From positions 1,194,478 to 1,258,477 of the forward strand of contig CAADRB010000001.1 of assembly GCA_900708905.1 (NCBI GenBank): DNA of 64,000 bases. The letters run 5' to 3'. Position numbers and translations under genes: made by a program. Source of the stretch: Hymenolepis diminuta (lineage: Eukaryota > Platyhelminthes > Cestoda > Cyclophyllidea > Hymenolepididae). Shown one piece after another: positions 1 through 13,900 of this stretch; within the stretch, counting starts at the first letter, position 1, and each line of letters begins with the position of its first letter. The notes beneath the pieces were generated by a model that saw nothing but the letters and a program-made list of their open reading frames with translations, did not search any database and had not been told where the DNA came from.

Positions 1-885
1 CCAATGTGCCTCTGCCAAAACTTGAATAGCTTACTATTTGTGTCAACACTTTGGTCAGACTAGACGCGCAAAATATAAAACGACCTAGTTTTCAGAGAGC
101 AGTGGAAGATTTTTCCAAACAAATCTGAGTCACTATGGTGAGTGGCAATGGGTGATGAATATTTTGTCTTTTGGGTGGAGATGAAGAGAAAAAGTTCACA
201 AAATCAGCTCTTTCTTTTAAAGAAATAAATTTATTTCCCAGTTGAACACTCAGCACTCATAGAAATCACATTTTTTAAATATTTCAGGAAATATTAATGG
301 TAATAACAGTTATCTATATAATTATAAAATAATTACTTATGTAATTAGTGAGGAAATTAGACAAACAGTTTGAGGTCCTTAAATTTTGTAAAGGGGATGG
401 AGAGCTCAATATGTGTCCAATTTTGCCTTGTTCACTTAGCTAAGATTAGAGAACAAACGCTGTCATTTTCATACAACTTTCGGTAATTTGTAAAGTTTAT
501 CAATCAGGCATCAGCAGAATGAATGTCCTTCACCCCGAAAAAATAAGAAAAAAGGGGAGTTGATTTGCTCTTCTGTGAAGTCGAAAATTATGCTTTCGAT
601 ACCTATCTCTGCACTCTCAGTGAACAGAATGATAAACCGCACTGGTTAAGTCTAGCAAAGTAATTCGAGTTTCTTATCAATTTGACTCTATAAGGCTATA
701 TATCTACTCTAGATGAATGTTGGAAAGTAATGTAATAAATGGGCTTTGGAGTGATTTTCAAAAAGGTCTTATTTACAGATCTGAGTAATGGTATTTGATG
801 TTTGTAAAAAAATTGGAATTAGATGTCTAAATCATTATTTTCTCTTGTCGTTTGTCTTGGGTAACTGTACAAATAAAAAATTAAC
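1..885. other. Intergenic, no gene seen
   Basis: AT-rich sequence with stops in all frames and no open frame of note. I see no recognisable exon, repeat or RNA gene here. Confidence 0.5.
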
Positions 886-1080
886 TGATGGTTGCACAGT
901 GGCTAACGTGCGAGTTAGAAGTCAGGAGATCGATGCTCGTGTGTAAAAAATCATATATCGATATGGGTAACCAATCGCATTGTTCACTTCTGGTTAGCAT
1001 GAGTGGTTATAGGATGCGAATTTCTCATAAGAACGGATTTCGACACCCTCTCCGTATACACGAAGAGTGTCGACAACATT
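886..1080 (+). repeat. Possible tRNA-derived SINE fragment with hairpin
   Basis: The first 60 bases resemble the two internal RNA polymerase III boxes of a tRNA: an A-box-like CACAGTGGCTAACGTG followed about 30 bases later by a B-box-like GAGATCGATGCTC. The cloverleaf stems do not close, so this is not a functional tRNA. Further along, an imperfect hairpin (arms 1040-1053 and 1061-1073, tip TATACA) contains the pair TCGACAC / GTGTCGA. A decayed SINE is the simplest reading; chance similarity is possible because I found no clear full second copy. Confidence 0.35.
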
Positions 1081-3099
1081 CCTTAATTGGCTTCTGATTG
1101 ATCATCATCTATGCGCATATGACCGCAATCCACACTTTTCGAAATATTGCAGAAAAGCGATCATTATTGTAAATATATTTGGTAAGCATTTCCCAAACTC
1201 TACACCGTAGACACGGCATTTAAACACAAATTCTCGTTAGACCGATCGGAAAAAAAGGATGAAATGACTCATAGTAAACGAGTAGAAAAAAATATTGGAG
1301 AAAAATATTCTTTTCCATTTTTTTTTAAAACAACTGGCCTGGTATGGGAATATATGGCTCTTCCTGAACGAGTATAGTAAGGACGGGCTAGAAACTCGAA
1401 TATTCATACTGTCAATCTACAAATTCAATTAAAACGGTTTTGCATAGTGATTAATTATTTAATATCTTTCAAGCTGTTTTCGGGAAGAGCTTTTCAACAC
1501 TCATCTTGGGGATAGCGATATCGTCATGGAGCTCTCCTGGTGAGAAAATTGAATTCTGTCACCCCCGTATTAGTCAAATTAAACCAGCGAGTGCCTATCT
1601 CACGTCACTGGATGTGCGTCAAGGCTCATCGAACCCATGAATTTTAACGAACGTATTAACCACTTTACCACAGGCACAACTAACGTCTTTGCTCGGGCCT
1701 TGAATACCTCCGAATGAAGTTGTTTGTAATTAGCGTTATTAAGCATAATTTTGCTCTTAGTCTTTCAGCGGAATGCTAGAGCTTCAGTTTTGGGCAGCTC
1801 ATAACTGAAGTTTGTTACGTATTTTTACTTTGCATAATGGAGTGCAAAGGTTAATCTTTATGAAAGAATCTTAGAAAAAGGACATTTTCATACATACATT
1901 AAGCAACACCGTTTAGAAGTCTTTCTCAGGAATTTAATGATAACATCACAATATGCGATCGTATCAAATTGATTCACATATGAAAAATTGATTTCTTTAT
2001 AAATGTAGAATAAACGGTCATCATTAATCATTAGGAATATGTAGCAATTTGAATAATGATGCCTATTCGAAACTTCACTCCAGGCCCAAGGAATGCCAAT
2101 CCGGATTTTGTAACAGGGAGCACGTGCTGAAAATCGGGACAGTTATGTGAAGAAACAGTCGTGAAATTCATTATGCGCAGTTAAGATACTCAAACTGAAC
2201 TAGTTTCTTAAAGAGAAAACTTGAAAATATATGAGGTTGGAGAGGTGATTTTGAAATGTACTTTGAATAATTCTGTTTATTGTATATCTTTATTAGGTTT
2301 ATTTTATGGTTATTAGGCTGATATTTCTTCCATAAAAGTATGCCTAATATACACCATATCGTAGACATTTTATCCTGATACTGGAACCTATTTTCAGTGA
2401 TTTGCTTTTAAAATTGAGAGCAAATTGTCGATAGAAAAATGGGATTTCGTTAAATTGTTAAGGCTCGTGTTTTTTCACGTATTTATTTTGACTACTGTTT
2501 GACAAGTGAGAAAAGCATGCGTTTAAATTATTATGATTGAATAAGAATTTCCCAATCATTACCTCATGCCGAGGGATGCGTAGTTATTTGCAGTTTTACG
2601 ATTTTTAATTGAGTCGTTCACTACAAACCAGTATTTAACAGTTGGATGGATTATGTTTTAATCAAGTTCAGATTTTAATAATTTAAATATAACTCGTTGG
2701 TATTGAATCCAGCTACTAAGTTTCTCACTTTAGCTCACTTTTCCTCACTTGATTACTAGTAGATAGGTTCCGATCATATTTTCTCCATCAGATAATTAAT
2801 TAGTGTTATCGGACCTTCCTATAAAGTGGTCACATCACCATCTGATTCACTGGGTAACAGGGCTTCTTAATGTATCAATCAATCATTTGGAATGGTCGTT
2901 TCAGTATAAGATTACAAGTGGAATGTGAGATGAGAGAATATCTATCTCCTTCCAAGATAAGCACCTGGAGATTCTTCAGTATCCATTACGAGCTCTAGAT
3001 TTTTGAAAATCATTTTAAATAAATAAATACGATATTCACAGTTTACACTTCTGAAAATCAAATCGATCCTCATTAAATAGTCAACAGCCAGTCGTACTC
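1081..3099. other. Intergenic, no gene seen
   Basis: AT-rich, with only short, composition-driven open frames. No domain, splice-site pair or repeat that I can support. Confidence 0.5.
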
Positions 3100-3215
3100 A
3101 TAAAACGGGTGTATTGGAGTTTCTCACCAGAGAGGCCTAGGAATCCTAGTTTTCTTCCCCAGTGCAGAGACAGAAAACGCTTCCCATAATGGACTTAGAA
3201 ATTACCAACACTTGA
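3100..3215 (+). repeat. SINE-like dispersed repeat, copy 1
   Basis: This stretch aligns with 24960-25060. Both start around a CACCAGA motif and, after about 40 bases, share GAAAACGC, a TTC-rich link, ATGG and GAAATTACC at nearly the same spacing (about 82 bases here, 79 there). The 24.9 kb copy carries a tRNA-like head with a good B box; here the head is not recognisable. I infer a truncated SINE copy. Confidence 0.4.
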
Positions 3216-5504
3216 TGGGCAACGTGCTGTCCTGACAGGTCAGCGGTGAAACGGTCAATTGTTACTGGGGTGGATGATGGACCGCATGAATTCTGTCGAA
3301 CAAGATGGATGAGCTTTTTATTGCAAAGATTCGAGAATGTAAATTAAGTATTTTAAGCACTTTTCTAAGTTATTTATTAATTAATTTCCTCTGCCTGAGA
3401 ATTAGTTGCTTTGTTCGATTCCTGCATATTTTCGTTGCTATTTATGAAAGTTTGTGTCGCAGATTTGTTATTATCGTTGGGTCGAAAGTAACCAATATTC
3501 ATTTTATTAGAATTAAATAATTGATTAAAATCATTATTTATGTACCGAAATTATTCACGCTGAATACATCGAAAAGAGGGGAAATTTTTAAGGCAAAATT
3601 CCCAGAGGCAGTTCCTAACCCCGGCTTATCAGGATTACCATACCTCAAGGATAGACTTCAGCAATGCAACAATTCTGAAATGTATGCCCATTGCCCTCTT
3701 TCTGAAATCCCCCTTCAAATGTATCATTATGGAGTGACCCCATAGAAATCCTCTCTCTCACAAGTTCACTTAACTGCGTTTCCCGCCAGCTAGCAACCAC
3801 AAATCCATATAACCCCCTCTCTCTATAAATCACGTCTTACTTGTCCCTAAAGTTGACCGAGACCCACCAGCGATATGAACCCATTGCGATCAAGCTTTTC
3901 AGAGGTATTTTAAATATTTTGGCCAAAGCCCTACTGAAATCCAAAATCAACACAAAATAGTTGGTTATTGGAATGCATTCCAGGTGTTAGACAATAAAGA
4001 TGGAGAAATTTGGGTGATGACTCCTACAAAGAATTCTCTTCCCCGTATTATAGAATATCAAACAGAAATGAGGAGAGAGAAATTATATTTATACATCCTC
4101 AATGTAATAACTTTTTGCAAATAAAAGTGAGCTGAGAAGACACAAGCGGATATATAACCTTTGTCCAGCTAATGGGTGTTACAAGAATTGCTTGAAAAAG
4201 ATGACTGTAAAATCCCATGAAAGCTTGTCATCCAGATTTTCCGAACGAAGAACAAGGCGATGAAAGGAATGGACAAGTCTAATCAAACATCAAATTGAAA
4301 AGGTGAATAGTCTAATGATTCTGGAGCTCAGATAAACTGGAATGCTTCGTATCCCTTGACTTTCAGTTCTGCTGCCTAAATAGTCCTTCATAAAAGTGAA
4401 AATACTCCGTCTTAACAGACATTCTTTTCCGGTGTTTTATTGCTACTCTTTCTCTTCCTATACAGAGCCATGAATCTGTTCATGAATCATTTTCAGTTAA
4501 AGACTGTTCATTTACGTTTCTTCAATTCTTCCCATATCAAACTAATTACACTCTAGAACTAGAGAATTTAAGAAAATGTGACAACAAATATGGCCTCGTG
4601 GATGTGAAATATATTTTTGCGAAGGTGAACTGCATGAGATAAAGATAAAATAGGCACCATCTGGATCTTTTGATTCATCCTGTCCAGCTCTGCATTTCCA
4701 ACATACTGTGAACACCTGTGCAATCATTCTCTTCTCTAATTGGCAGCAAAAATTCTCTTTGAGTGTTTCTTCAGCATTTTTTTGCTTTCTTGAGACATTA
4801 AGAGGGGCAGGAGCTTTGGACTTAGCTTTGAAGTTTCTGTCTAATACATGACTCACCAAATGGTCGGAATTTAAACAAGACATTGCGATACAAACACAGA
4901 TCATTTCGATCTAGTTTTCTTCTTATTCACAATTAATTTTATGGATCAGTTCATTTAAAAGTAGTAAGAAATATTGATAGAATGCATCAAAGAGTAAATA
5001 GAGGCCATGCTGACTGAGCTTGAGGTTTTGGGTTCCTCTGTGTTTGGGATATAGAAATGTTTATTTGGCTTTTCTAATGTATATAACGTTTACATATAGT
5101 ATGTTCTTTTACAGAAGAAGTTAGGGAGTCTGCATTAGAGTTCGCAATATTGTGAGGAAATTTTTAATAAATTTGAATTGTTTGAAAGAACTTAATCAGA
5201 ATAAATATTAGGCTTGTTGAGTGATATGCCTTTCCTCAAGAAAATATTAAAACAAAATAGAGGAGGAAACCGAACTATCTCATGGTTCATCAAAGAAATT
5301 GAAGTAAGTTTGCCTTCATGTCCTCCATTTAGTTAATTGCTGTTACCATCTGGAGTCAAACACTGTATACCCAATAGCAAAATGAGAACAATGCGGTCAG
5401 GTAGTGATTTATACTTAGTCCGTTTTGAAGAAGCGAAACTTTTTTGAAATTTCAAACAATTTTCTATATAGTATGAAATATGAAATTGCTTATCCGAACC
5501 AATG
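3216..5504. other. Intergenic, no recognisable gene
   Basis: Several short open frames occur, the longest being 120 codons on the minus strand (4542-4904) and 74 codons on the plus strand (3521-3745). None shows a domain, signal peptide or flanking splice sites that I recognise. The stretch lies just upstream of a retrotransposon fossil, so decayed gag or 5' sequence could be hidden here, but I cannot show it. Confidence 0.4.
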
Positions 5505-5511
5505 AATGACC

Positions 5512-6170
5512 TTGTCACGTCTTGCAAGAAGTGGTGTTCTGCATCAGGTATCCTACTCTAAATGAGCCTCGGCAAATATGGTTGTATGAAAACAGAGTGG
5601 CCGCGTTCCATTATGTGCCGATTTTTCCACTGGTCTGAATACAGCCCCTGTAGACAACGACATTCTACTTCCTGTTGCTGAAGATATGTTTGTAATTCTC
5701 AACGATGCCACATGTTTTACGAAGTTGAATTTATCGGAGGCTAATCTGCAAGTCAAGGTCAAACCAAAATGTCATGAAAATCTGACCATCAAACTGCACC
5801 AGAGTTTACATCAGTTTAGTGGGCTTCAGTTCAGAGTGAAAACAGCCCCCGCTACTTCCAATGCTTAATGCATAACATAATTAATGGACGATATCCTAGT
5901 AGTCGGGTGAGTGGAGAAAGAACTTAGAGAACGAATTGAATGTTTGTTTGAACGAACTCCCCGTTATGGTTTTCATCTAAGGCCAGAGAAGTGTGAATTT
6001 TTCTTGAAATTAATAAAAAATATTGACTTTATTCCTGACTCGGAAGGCCGCCATCCTGATCCTGAACGAATTCGAGCTATTGTGGACATGCCACCTCCAA
6101 CCGATTTTCTAACTTTTAATTTATTCTTGAGAATAATTAGTTACTTAAAGTGGTTTTATTATCTTCTTTG
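5512..6170 (+). pseudogene. Gypsy reverse transcriptase remnant
   Basis: The frame around 5595-5640 reads CADFSTGLN, a typical Gypsy finger-region motif. It is followed by TCFTKLNLSEANLQV, where the family normally has the first catalytic Asp (here Asn). The MDD catalytic motif lies at 5884-5892. The frame from 5911 continues with RYGFHLRPEKCEFF and HPDPERIRAI, characteristic of the thumb and connection region. At least three in-frame stops or frame changes separate these blocks, and one catalytic Asp is replaced, so it is a pseudogene. Confidence 0.85.
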
Positions 6171-6265
6171 AGTGGAATTCAAGGATCATTAAATTGTGTT
6201 CTCTAGAAAGATACTCTTTGAGAGATGTCTTCTATTAATGTTTGAGAAGCTGAAATCCATGCTGC

Positions 6266-6611
6266 AATCAAATATGCTTCTGACTCACTATAAACCAGAT
6301 TTCCCGATAGTCATCACCACAGATGCTTCAGGTTACAGTGCAGTACAGCAATGACTTCATGTTTTTCCAGATGGTTCGCTGACACCAGCTGAAAGAAGAA
6401 GTTCCACAAATTTGACACCGGTCGTCACTTTATTCTTCTAACAGATCGCAAACCTTCGTTATCAATTTTTAGATCCAAGAAAGGCATTCCAACATATTCA
6501 GCGAATCAGCTTCAACGCTGGGCAGTAATTTGGAAAGAATATGACTTCGAAATCAAATATCGAAAGACTACTGAGTTGGATAAGCTGGCGGATTATCACA
6601 GTTTGCTGTGA
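6266..6611 (+). pseudogene. Gypsy RNase H remnant
   Basis: The plus strand encodes LTHYKPDFPIVITTDASGYS, the start of a Gypsy RNase H with its first catalytic Asp. After a frame change come LLTDRKPSLSIF and LQRWAVIWKEYDFEIKYR, the usual end of this domain leading into the connector. A stop after the first block and a shift near 6420 make it non-functional. It is spaced correctly between the reverse transcriptase and integrase pieces. Confidence 0.8.
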
Positions 6612-6878
6612 ATCCATAAGTACATCTAGAAGAAATCGAAATCGCCAGCATATCTCTCGAAAAGGATGCATATTGCGTTCTGATCAGTTCTATCTAGAAT
6701 ATTCCTATCATGAAGGTGAATATAAAGCATGCTTCAGCGAAAGACTCAGTCATCAGAAAAGCCATGAAATTTGTGAAAACGAAATGGCCATCCTCATCCT
6801 TTCAAGGAGATTTGTTGGATCTATTCCACCGTCGTAATGCATTGTCTATTGTTGACTCCTGTTTGATGTTAAATGAGA

Positions 6879-7550
6879 GAGTTGCCATACCCGCTGCACT
6901 CAAGCAAAGAATTCTTCGAGAGTTGTAGCCTAGGAATAAAATGAATGGAAGCGTTGGCCAGAATATGCATATACTGACCCAAAACGGACAAAGAAATAGA
7001 ATTACTAGTCAAAGGCTGTCTAAAATGTCGAACTGCTACTAGAAATCCTCCGGTTGAAAAGCCAATATTTTAATCCCCTAGGAAGACACCACGGAGTAGG
7101 ATGCATGCTGTGGTTACTGGTCCTATGAATGGCGTTGCCTACCTCGTACCGGTAGACTCACACTCCAAGTGGCCGGAAGTAACATCAATGTCGTCAACAA
7201 ATACTACAGCGACTATCAGAGCCCTTGACCGCATTTTTATGACACATGGTTTTCCAAAACTCTAGTGTCAGAGAATGGAACAAATAGTTCTGTTCGTTGC
7301 AGTTCAAAGAATACTAAAAGCAAAGAACCGTTAATCAAATTCGTACATTCTCATATCACTTATAATCAAAGGGGCGAGGAAGAGCAATTCATCGACTCAT
7401 TCAAAAAGACCCTGCTGAAAGCAAAAAGGAGGAAGCTAGAGACAGAGGAAGTCATTCGAAGTTTCTCCTCACCCAATGCTGGATATTAACTCGCCTGCAG
7501 AACTACTAATGATAGAACGATTTAAACCGTTAACCGAAGAACAAGACAAA
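6879..7550 (+). pseudogene. Gypsy integrase remnant
   Basis: A segment IPAALKQRILREL marks the approach to the zinc-binding domain. The core domain then appears as GVAYLVPVDSHSKWPEV, which contains the first catalytic Asp, followed by TLVSENGT, where the second catalytic Asp is replaced by Glu. GEEEQFIDSFKKTLLKA holds the position of the third acidic residue, and SPAELLM is the conserved end of the core. The pieces lie in different frames and the zinc-finger histidines and cysteines are not visible, so this copy is inactive. Confidence 0.8.
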
Positions 7551-7903
7551 TGAATCAGCGAAAAGTCATAAAAGAAGTATGTTGACTGTTATTGATTTCG
7601 TTTCGCTCATAATTTCTGAATCAGCCACTCCTGGACGGCTAGAAGTGGAGTCAAACAACGGGGTAAGTAATATATGAAATTCAAGTAAATGATACTATTT
7701 TGATCAAGCGCAGAAATCAACTGAATTCACGCATTGTGGGAACAAAACCAACACCAGTATCAACCCCACTTTACTTCCTGCTGGACATTTTCAAACTTTC
7801 AGCAAATAAAGTGCAGAGACGCTGCTCAAAAAGGACCTGTCAAAAGCCTAGAAGACTTTAGATGAATTCGAAGTTGAAATCATTGGAGGTAGGAACAGCT
7901 TAT

Positions 7904-7913
7904 AAAGGGGAGG
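7904..7913 (+). other. Polypurine tract and likely left edge of the 3' LTR
   Basis: AAAGGGGAGG directly followed by TGTC at 7914 has the form of a plus-strand priming tract abutting the TG start of an LTR, and sits where expected downstream of integrase. The right end of the LTR could not be placed. Confidence 0.5.
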
Positions 7914-10900
7914 TGTCAAAAAGAAAAGGGAAGTAAGTAGATTATTGCAAATTTTTTCCTTGACGATATTACCACCTTATTTTATGTTTTTCCCTTTCAT
8001 ATTTAAAAATAACTACGAAATTGTTGATCCGAACTAATGAATAACTTTGTGCATGGCCCTTTTTTTCTGAAGGAATTGGATATTGTTTAAAAATTGTTTT
8101 TCTCCTCTTTACTGCTATTTTTGTGGATGTTTTTGGGATTGTTAGAGGGAATTATATTGGATACCATGGCAGTAATGACTTTTGTAACCATATGGAATTA
8201 ATTTTAAAAAGACTTCGTTCACTGTGCGTGTTTATGGAACGGAGACGCTCACACACAAACTGTGGTGAGTAATCTGCTTATACTTTCATACGTGATTGCT
8301 TAAGTAAGTATACACTGATTTTATTCTCTACTTTTGTTAATTTGTTATCCTTAATAGTATACCATTTTAACCCTATTTCTATCTCCTTAAGTGCATTATT
8401 CATTCCTTGGCCTGTAAACACTTTATCGAGATTTCCGCGTTATCTATACCCTGAATTTTTGTCGCTGTTGGTAGTGTTTAATGCAGTATTAGCTTACTAG
8501 TTACAAGATTGAAATATTCTCTTTATTCTATTCCAATAGAAGGCAGTTCTACGATTATGACTGTCTCTTAACATATTTCATGAAGTTCACCTAGTGGAAA
8601 AGATAATAATTACCTTGTTTTCTCCTAAGTATAGTGGCTTCTCTGAACCCAGTTACTTAACTTGGGATTTTTTACCTTTTAGTTGCTAACTCTAACAAGG
8701 ACCCCTACTCTATGCTCCAGCTGCAATCGCGAAGATACTCGTTTCTGGTTGGTCGAAATGGACACTAGGTCCCTTCTCATCAAAATCACGGAAGAACGGA
8801 AGACATTCATTGTCTTGTCTCGTCTTTCCACCGGTGCCCTTCCCCAGTTTTGAGAATTTTGTTCCCAACTACTCTTTCAATAAATTTGCCATATATATTG
8901 CTATGAATTGCTAGTAAATTTATATTTTATATTATGCCTGAATATTTTTCGAGCTGCATTATAATCACTAGACGTGCAAATGCAATACAGATTAAACGAT
9001 AGATCTGTTCTGAGAGCGCCGATTTATTTGCTTTGATGTTTTCGGATTTCATAATTACTGGATAACATTAATGGTGGTTTTGAGTAAAAGAACATCATTG
9101 ATTATCATGTATAAAAATCCGCTTTAATCTTCAAATCTATTCATTGTTTAATTCAACATCAATTTAACCACAGCAAACAAAAATTCGGGTTTTTCGGTGG
9201 TAATTTTTAATATGAGTACTTTGATCTTGAGTTTCTACCCACGATCACTTTATCGATTCAGTGATGATTAAGAATTCACTTAATCAAAAACAACGAAGTA
9301 GGAATCATGTTAACCAGTAACTTTCCGGGTGGCTCTTACATTCTTGAATGATCTAACTATGAGGTTTATATGTGCTTGATACCTTGACGACAATTACGTG
9401 AGTCACAAAAAGAGTCCCTTATTTGGTATCCATTTTAAACTGAGCTTAGTATCACCCAATCTCATGGTGCACTTAGACAATATATTTTAACCTCCAAATC
9501 CATCAAAAGGATTTGTGTGTAGCTTTCAACAGGAAAAGTTAGAAGTGAGGAGATTTTTTAGGGAAACTGATTAAAAGATTCGTGTGAAAAAATGTTTTTC
9601 CTACTTATAGATTTCCATTTATCTTCCATTATTCATTTTATAAAGAAACTCAATTTTTTTTCTAATTATTTTTTTTACCTTATCTGATACATTGGTCGAC
9701 TCAACCACCTTAAATTGGATAAGATTCTCACATTTTCAGGAATAAAAATAATTGAATAATTGAATGGTTTTCGTGGACGTTTTGTGAATTTAGTAAATCT
9801 GAAGAGTTTGTCACATGTATTTTTCCTCCGCAAACTTCTGCCTTGCAAATCATCTTATATTGGTTTGATAATTTTCGTTAAGTTAAGCACTCACTTTCTT
9901 CAACAAAACGGTGGCACATGATTCATTAACGATTCTATTAGTCACGAAGCGGTAAATTAATTGGGACAAATGACAAGTTGAAATGAAACGCTTCTGTCAA
10001 TCACACTATTGAAATTTTGAGGGATAAGTGCCCACCCAATTTGCCTTATGGGCGTTTGGCAAAATGTCACTAAAGTTCGAAGAAAAGTAAAAACTTTTTA
10101 AATGAGTAATCTTAGAGCATATAACTCCCTTTTAACCATTAATAATCAATAGGAAATTCAAATGCCTAAATATATTATTATGACCAGCTCGCAAAGTAAA
10201 ACGCTGTTTTTTAATCCCTCAGAACATCTAAACAAGGGAACGGTAAAATATTTCAACAAGGAATGCACAAGGGCAAAGATCGGGTAGAGGTGGGGACTGT
10301 TTAAAATAGTAGATCGACTTTATTTCATTCTATTTGACTTAATTATCTTTGTTTTTACCACGTTATGTTCGAATCCTTCAAAGTCAAATTCTCTTTAGTT
10401 CCTGAAAGTGACCATATTTGATATACAAGAGCCTACTGACCAAATTATAAAACAGGGTTACTGCTCATGCCATATTGAAGAATACGTCTGGTTTGTACTC
10501 GTTAAATATTATATCATAAAGGTCATTTTATCTGCAAGGTTTTTATATGTTATACTATTCAGGAAAAAGAATGCATAACTTTCAGATTTCAATTTGGAAA
10601 AAGAAACAGGAGGCGGATTTAGCTCGCAAAGCTAAATATTTGCGACTTCTTTCATCATTCAAGACTGCACAAATTCAACTCCAAAGCCTAATGTCGCGAC
10701 TGAGGAGGACATTCTTCAATATGACGATTTAAACGACTTTATTTTTTATAAAACATAAAATATCTAGAAATACGAATTTTAGAGCCATATAGATACCCCT
10801 GATTTGAGACCGAAATTAAACTTTATTAGCTTTCTACCCTATCTGTTTTACTTTGAATCCCATGTGCCAACGGTTCAGATCACGCCTTTGATATATCGAA

Positions 10901-13900
10901 TGGACTAAATAAAGCCTAATATTTATTGTCACACTTGATTCAAATAGAAGTATTGTAAAAATGCGTATTATTTCGAAAGAATATGGTTCTTAGCCCTTGG
11001 CATATAAAACCTGATTTCACACAAATTTCTGGCATGAAAACAAGAATTGTTGTTTACTTAAAACTTATCCTGGATCAGTGACGGTAATGAGTGCTGTCAC
11101 AGAAAAACATGTTTGGTCCAGCATAGCTGAGTCATTGCTTTAATATGTGGAGCCCAGAAATCCGATAGATTTGACAATTATAACTTTATTGGAGTCTATT
11201 TTATTTTGTTGAAATGAAACCCCAAAATTGCTTTCGACAAATTCTTCGCAGTTTTAGGATTTCATTCTGGAATTGAAATCAATGAAGGAACTAACTTTTC
11301 AATTGGTATGAAATTTAATATTGGCTGTTATATATTCCTGTATATTTAGAGCGAGGGTAGAAGCTGTAAATACCAGTTTCCACTGGCTAAGTGGAGTGGT
11401 ACAATCATCCGTTCTTTAGACTCATGCAATTTCAGATGTTTAATTTTTCCTGGCATCAGACAAATTAGAGCTGGTTCGTGAAATGTGAAACTACAGGAGT
11501 ATTCAAATCTCCGTTTTTGAAAATTAGTACACTATTCCCTAACTGCTTTGAAAATATTCTCAAATTAAAACAGGACAAAGGGAAGTAAACTGTAACTCGC
11601 GTTTCAGAGATATCTATACTTTCTAAGAAAGATATCCTCATATTTTATCTTCCTCCCTTTTGGTAACTGTAATATTTAAAACTGTACGCTTTTATGTTCA
11701 AAGTGTATTTGTAATACGAAAATCAGCTCACCATCAGTTGGTGATCAAATAGAATCTTATGTGGCGAATCTAAGTAAAACATTAAATTCATTCATTTCCA
11801 CTATAAACAAGTCTCAGACATTTTCACACCTTTGATAACGATATCTACATTGCCAAAAATAATTTTGACAGTCCTTTTTTGTTAATTTTGGTTAATTTAA
11901 TATTTATCATTGGTTAAATATCACCTTAGTTGCAAAATGAACTATTGCTTTCATTTAGTACATATTCTTTGAAATCAAGTATTACTGCTTCTTCGTAATC
12001 ATGAAAAAGTATCTACTTTTAAGGAATGATCTAACGATCCAATACACTTTAAAAAGGCAGAATAGTGTAGTAGGTATTAATGTTAGAGTATGAAAAGAGT
12101 TTTTCTTCATTTAAACTCGAAATTCAATGAGTGATTGATTTCTCAATCACTGAGCATAGTTTCAGATATTACATTCTTTTACTGAAAAGCTAAAAACTCA
12201 AAATTCGATCCCCAGATTTTTGAGTAACCACGATGTTCAGAGCCCTATCTTAGATATCACGTGGTGTGCTCCCTGTGGTATGAACTGAGATGGTATCGCC
12301 AATCACTAGAACTGATCAATAGGCCCGGAACATATCATGCTCTACCATATAATCTCTAGTTTTCTAGATTTTCTATTGCTCACCAATCAGTCGTATTCTT
12401 CGCCCTTGTTCAGACTCAATGTTTTGAAATACTGATTAAGGTTACCCGGTTACTCATAATTAAATTCCCCCAGGGTACTTTTCTTTGATTATTTGACCAA
12501 CGATTGCATTAGCACTTGTAAAATCATCACTCTATGATTTTAAGTTCGAAACTTAGTAATTTTTAATGGGATGATTTCCACTACCCTATTGTTATTTGGC
12601 GCTGTTTTCAGAGTTCATCAGCTATTTTAATCGGTGCTCAATTTTTTTACGAAAATTTCCAGCATTCATTTTATGCAGAGAATTTAGTAGTCTCTCTAAT
12701 GATAAAATTTCATTCTGTCGTTTCCTTATTTATTAGCATATTTTTTCGTTCCAATCGACAAAAGTACCATGCTCTCCGACTTTGACAAACGCATTCATTA
12801 ACCAATATTTCATCAGCGCAAAAGGCCTGATTTTTTTAATTTTTATGTCTGTTATGCTCTCTGAACTTCGTAGTTCTAGCAGAGAAAACGTCCTTACAGT
12901 AAGGAACTAGTTGTAGTTATGAGATATAAATAACAAAACGTATAACCGTACAAGACAACTCATTATGAGAGGATAAAAGGCTACATCTATTAGGGTCAAG
13001 GATACAAGGTAGACATATATGGGAATTGGATCAGATAAAGATATCTCATCAAGACTTCATGTTGAGGTTGATGATACTTTAAGCATACACTGATCTCCTA
13101 AACAGCCCTCACGATAGTACTGGTTCAAAACACCACATTTCAAAGCTTATTAGAAGAAGTGTCATACTATTATTGTAGAAGAAGGGCATTTTAGAGTCCC
13201 TCTGATGAGAAAATCAATCTATCATCCCTTCAGTTAACCAAAACTAATCGGTACGATTGGCCATACACAACATTAGAGGTCAGTTCATAATTACTATTTT
13301 TCCTATCCTAACTTTAAAGAGGAGAGATTTTAAACTATTTCCACTTGTTCATTCCTTAAAACAATATTTTATTGTTTGACAAACATAATCAAATTTGTTT
13401 TCTTCATTCACTTTTAACAATTGTGGTTATCACCTCATGGCAAAATTGAAAACATTGTCAGGCATTTGACTGAAAACACGTTGAAATGCTCATCTTCTTG
13501 TTGTGAAAGGCAGTAGTTGTGTTTTTATTTATCCGATTACTCCTGAAAGTTATCAGAGTTAGTGGTATTAAATTGGATTTATTTCTGACTGGATGTTGTC
13601 TGATTTGTTTACTTTATGAACAACACTTTGTCAAAAATTCACAATCAGATGAAAGTGTTGAAAGGACCGAGATATGTAGAATTAAAATGCTCCATCTCGA
13701 GATTTCCTAGGCAGCATTTTAAACCCCACTTCAACCCATTCATTACCGTAAAATAAGGAGGTAAAACCAGAATTCCAGGAGAAATAGAAAACATTGCAGG
13801 AAGTATAGTATTACATTTAGAAATTAAACCTATCTAATTTCATATAATTTCGTATTTTCGCTGTAAAAATAATGTTAATTTTGAGATTAGAACGGTATTA

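Larger units (their letters stand above)
5505..7913 (+). mobile_element. Decayed Gypsy-type LTR retrotransposon (pol region)
   Basis: Translating the plus strand in shifting frames gives, in the expected Gypsy order, reverse transcriptase, RNase H and integrase, ending in a purine-rich tract at 7904-7913. Each domain is broken by stops and frameshifts, so the copy is dead. No gag, protease or clear 5' LTR could be identified upstream, so the left side is probably lost. The order reverse transcriptase, RNase H, integrase separates it from Copia elements. It is a genomic fossil with no predicted function. Confidence 0.85.

Noticed and set aside
886..945. Functional tRNA genes at 0.89, 23.6 and 24.85 kb
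   Set aside because: Internal promoter boxes are recognisable but acceptor and anticodon stems do not pair, so they are treated as SINE-like remnants.
4542..4904. 120-codon minus-strand open frame as a gene
   Set aside because: No domain, signal peptide, splice context or promoter could be recognised; its composition fits a chance open frame near a retroelement.
5472..5515. Similarity between 5472-5515 and 8007-8050 as the two LTRs of the Gypsy element
   Set aside because: About 29 of 34 bases match, but the left copy appears to lie inside or directly against the reverse transcriptase frame, leaving no room for gag. A related string at about 44080 suggests a short repeat or coincidence.
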